A DNA stretch of 64,000 bases from Spirulinaceae cyanobacterium SM2_1_0. GTDB lineage: Bacteria; Cyanobacteriota; Cyanobacteriia; Cyanobacteriales; Spirulinaceae. The position numbers and the translations under genes were made by a program. How positions within the stretch are numbered: position 1 is the first letter of the stretch; each line of letters opens with the position of its first letter. The notes beneath the pieces are model-generated. The model ran no database searches. It worked only from the letters and a program-made list of their open reading frames with translations, and was not told the origin of the DNA. Below are positions 62,894 through 64,000 of this stretch, piece after piece. The stretch is taken from positions 1 to 64,000 of the forward strand of contig JAAUTY010000019.1 in assembly GCA_012031265.1 (NCBI GenBank), written 5' to 3'.

Positions 62894-64000
62894 TCATATC
62901 TGCATTACCGACACTAGGTCACCAGCGGCGATCGCCGTCCGTCCCACTGGCAACACCGCAAAACCGCTGGTCTGAGCTAAATTGATCAAGTTGCCAGAGT
63001 TGTGCTGGCCGCTGGCGAGGGCAAATTCAAAACTGCCATCGACGAGCTGCAACTGTCCCCAAAGGTAAGTCTCGCGCTTGCCGTCGGCCCGCAAGTCGTG
63101 GCGCGATCGCGCGGTCACAAACAGCGGTCCCCAATGGTCGGCCAAACCCGATCGTTTTCGCAGCGCCGGTTGCACGAAGCGATAACAAGTCGCTAAGGCG
63201 GACACGGGGTTGCCGGGAATACCGAAATAGAGGCAGTGCCGACCGTCACGCTCGAAAGTCGCAAAGGTTAGCGGTTTGCCGGGTTTGATCGCCACTTTGC
63301 GGAGGTGGATTTTGCCGCCCAGTTCCTGGATGGTTTGGTCAATAAAGTCGTATTCGCCGACGGAGACGCCGCCCGTGGAAAGAACGATATCAGCGGTGCT
63401 GGTAGCCTGGGCGATCGCCGCTCGAATCCGCTCTGGCTGGTCGCGAATGATGCCCAGCGGCAGCGGGATCGCACCGAGCCGCCGGACAAAGGCGGTCAGC
63501 GCATACTGATTGGAATCGACAATCTGACCCGGTTGCAACGCCTGATCCGGCAAAATCAACTCATCACCCGTGGAAAAAATAGCGACTTGCAAGCGACGAA
63601 AAACCTGTAAGCGGCTGCATTGCGCGGTAGCCAACACGGCAACATCGGCGGGGCTGACCGCAATTCCCGGCGTGAGCAACGGTTGTCCGGCTTGGTAAAA
63701 GTCTCCTTGCCGCCGCACAAATTGACCAACGGCGGGCGCGGCTAAAATCTTGACTGTGGTACCGTCGCGCACCGTATTTTCTTGCATCACCACCGTATCC
63801 GCGCCTGCTGGCATCACCGCACCCGTGAAGATGCGAGCGGCTTGCCCCGGCAGCAGGGCCTGCGTCGCGGGCTTACCGGCTGGGATCTCGCTGGCAACTT
63901 CCAAGGTAACCGGTTGTGCGGCTGTTGCCTGGGCGACATCCGCATGGCGTACTGCATAGCCATCCATGGCCGAGTTGTCCCAGTAGGGGAAGTCGCGATC
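62894..64000 (-). CDS. moeA: Molybdopterin molybdotransferase MoeA, partial (right edge)
   Basis: MoeA inserts molybdate into adenylated molybdopterin. The visible part covers most of the protein: the frame continues past the window edge as YWDNSAMDGYAVR, the classic N-terminal motif, then ARIFTGAVMPAGADTVVMQE, STGDEL, VLSTGGVSVGEYDFI and IPGNPVSALATCYRFVQP. The ATG at 63967 is internal, not the start; about 50-60 N-terminal residues should lie beyond 64000. It converges with the channel gene. Confidence 0.93.
   Translation of the reverse strand, partial: DRDFPYWDNSAMDGYAVRHADVAQATAAQPVTLEVASEIPAGKPATQALLPGQAARIFTGAVMPAGADTVVMQENTVRDGTTVKILAAPAVGQFVRRQGDFYQAGQPLLTPGIAVSPADVAVLATAQCSRLQVFRRLQVAIFSTGDELILPDQALQPGQIVDSNQYALTAFVRRLGAIPLPLGIIRDQPERIRAAIAQATSTADIVLSTGGVSVGEYDFIDQTIQELGGKIHLRKVAIKPGKPLTFATFERDGRHCLYFGIPGNPVSALATCYRFVQPALRKRSGLADHWGPLFVTARSRHDLRADGKRETYLWGQLQLVDGSFEFALASGQHNSGNLINLAQTSGFAVLPVGRTAIAAGDLVSVMQI

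Overview
The window comes from a cyanobacterium. It carries psbZ (photosystem II), petJ (cytochrome c6), a cyAbrB-type regulator, a HpnB-like hopanoid-associated glycosyltransferase, and very many copies of the HIP1 octamer GCGATCGC. The DNA is GC-rich by eye. Most genes are chromosomal housekeeping or cell-envelope genes; the first 14 kb is a defence region.

Positions 1-14000 hold a subtype I-D CRISPR-Cas locus read right to left. The order is cas3 (helicase only), cas10d/csc3 (with the HD nuclease), the cas11d small-subunit module, an accessory PD-(D/E)XK-like gene, csc2/cas7d, csc1/cas5d, cas6, cas4, cas1, cas2, leader, then an array cut by the left edge. A divergent WYL-domain regulator sits beside cas3, and three copies of the octamer TACGGACA lie in the shared promoter region. 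Between cas3 and cas10d are a pair of CRISPR-like repeats of a different family, a small HTH-like gene and a truncated DUF1016-type nuclease. The cas10d reading frame is broken by one missing base, but the small subunit has its own Shine-Dalgarno sequence and ATG, so it should still be made.

From 14 to 31.6 kb lie unrelated genes: an SLH lipoprotein, bioF with a second PD-(D/E)XK-like gene, the glycosyltransferase, a HEAT-repeat protein, a CapA-like phosphatase, tRNA-Gly(GCC), ribH-psbZ, a DMT permease, cyAbrB, an Rrf2 regulator, galE, a DUF362 protein, cobU and ureC. From 31.6 to 34.5 kb is a di-haem MauG/MbnH-like protein, an MbnP-like four-Cys partner and cytochrome c6, with two nested miniature elements between the first two.

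From 34.6 to 46.6 kb are unknown and substrate-binding proteins (two tandem family-5 peptide-binding lipoproteins), a cupin dioxygenase, a cupredoxin-like lipoprotein, a striking lipoprotein made of ten EDPCAA heptads, and an FAD monooxygenase. From 46.7 to 52.6 kb an adenylate cyclase and a hybrid histidine kinase stand back to back with related sensor halves. The rest holds a META protein, a VanY-type peptidase, an AEC transporter, nnrD/E, thiM, a TetR regulator with a palindromic operator, an oligopeptide permease subunit, a GAF protein, a potassium channel and a moeA cut by the right edge.

Seven genes contain a -1 frameshift, and in every one the addition of a single base restores a frame with an exact multiple of three. 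Most of these sites are short homopolymers, so consensus sequence error is as likely as real mutation. A family of about 100-bp elements with CTAGTAC ends is dispersed through the window.
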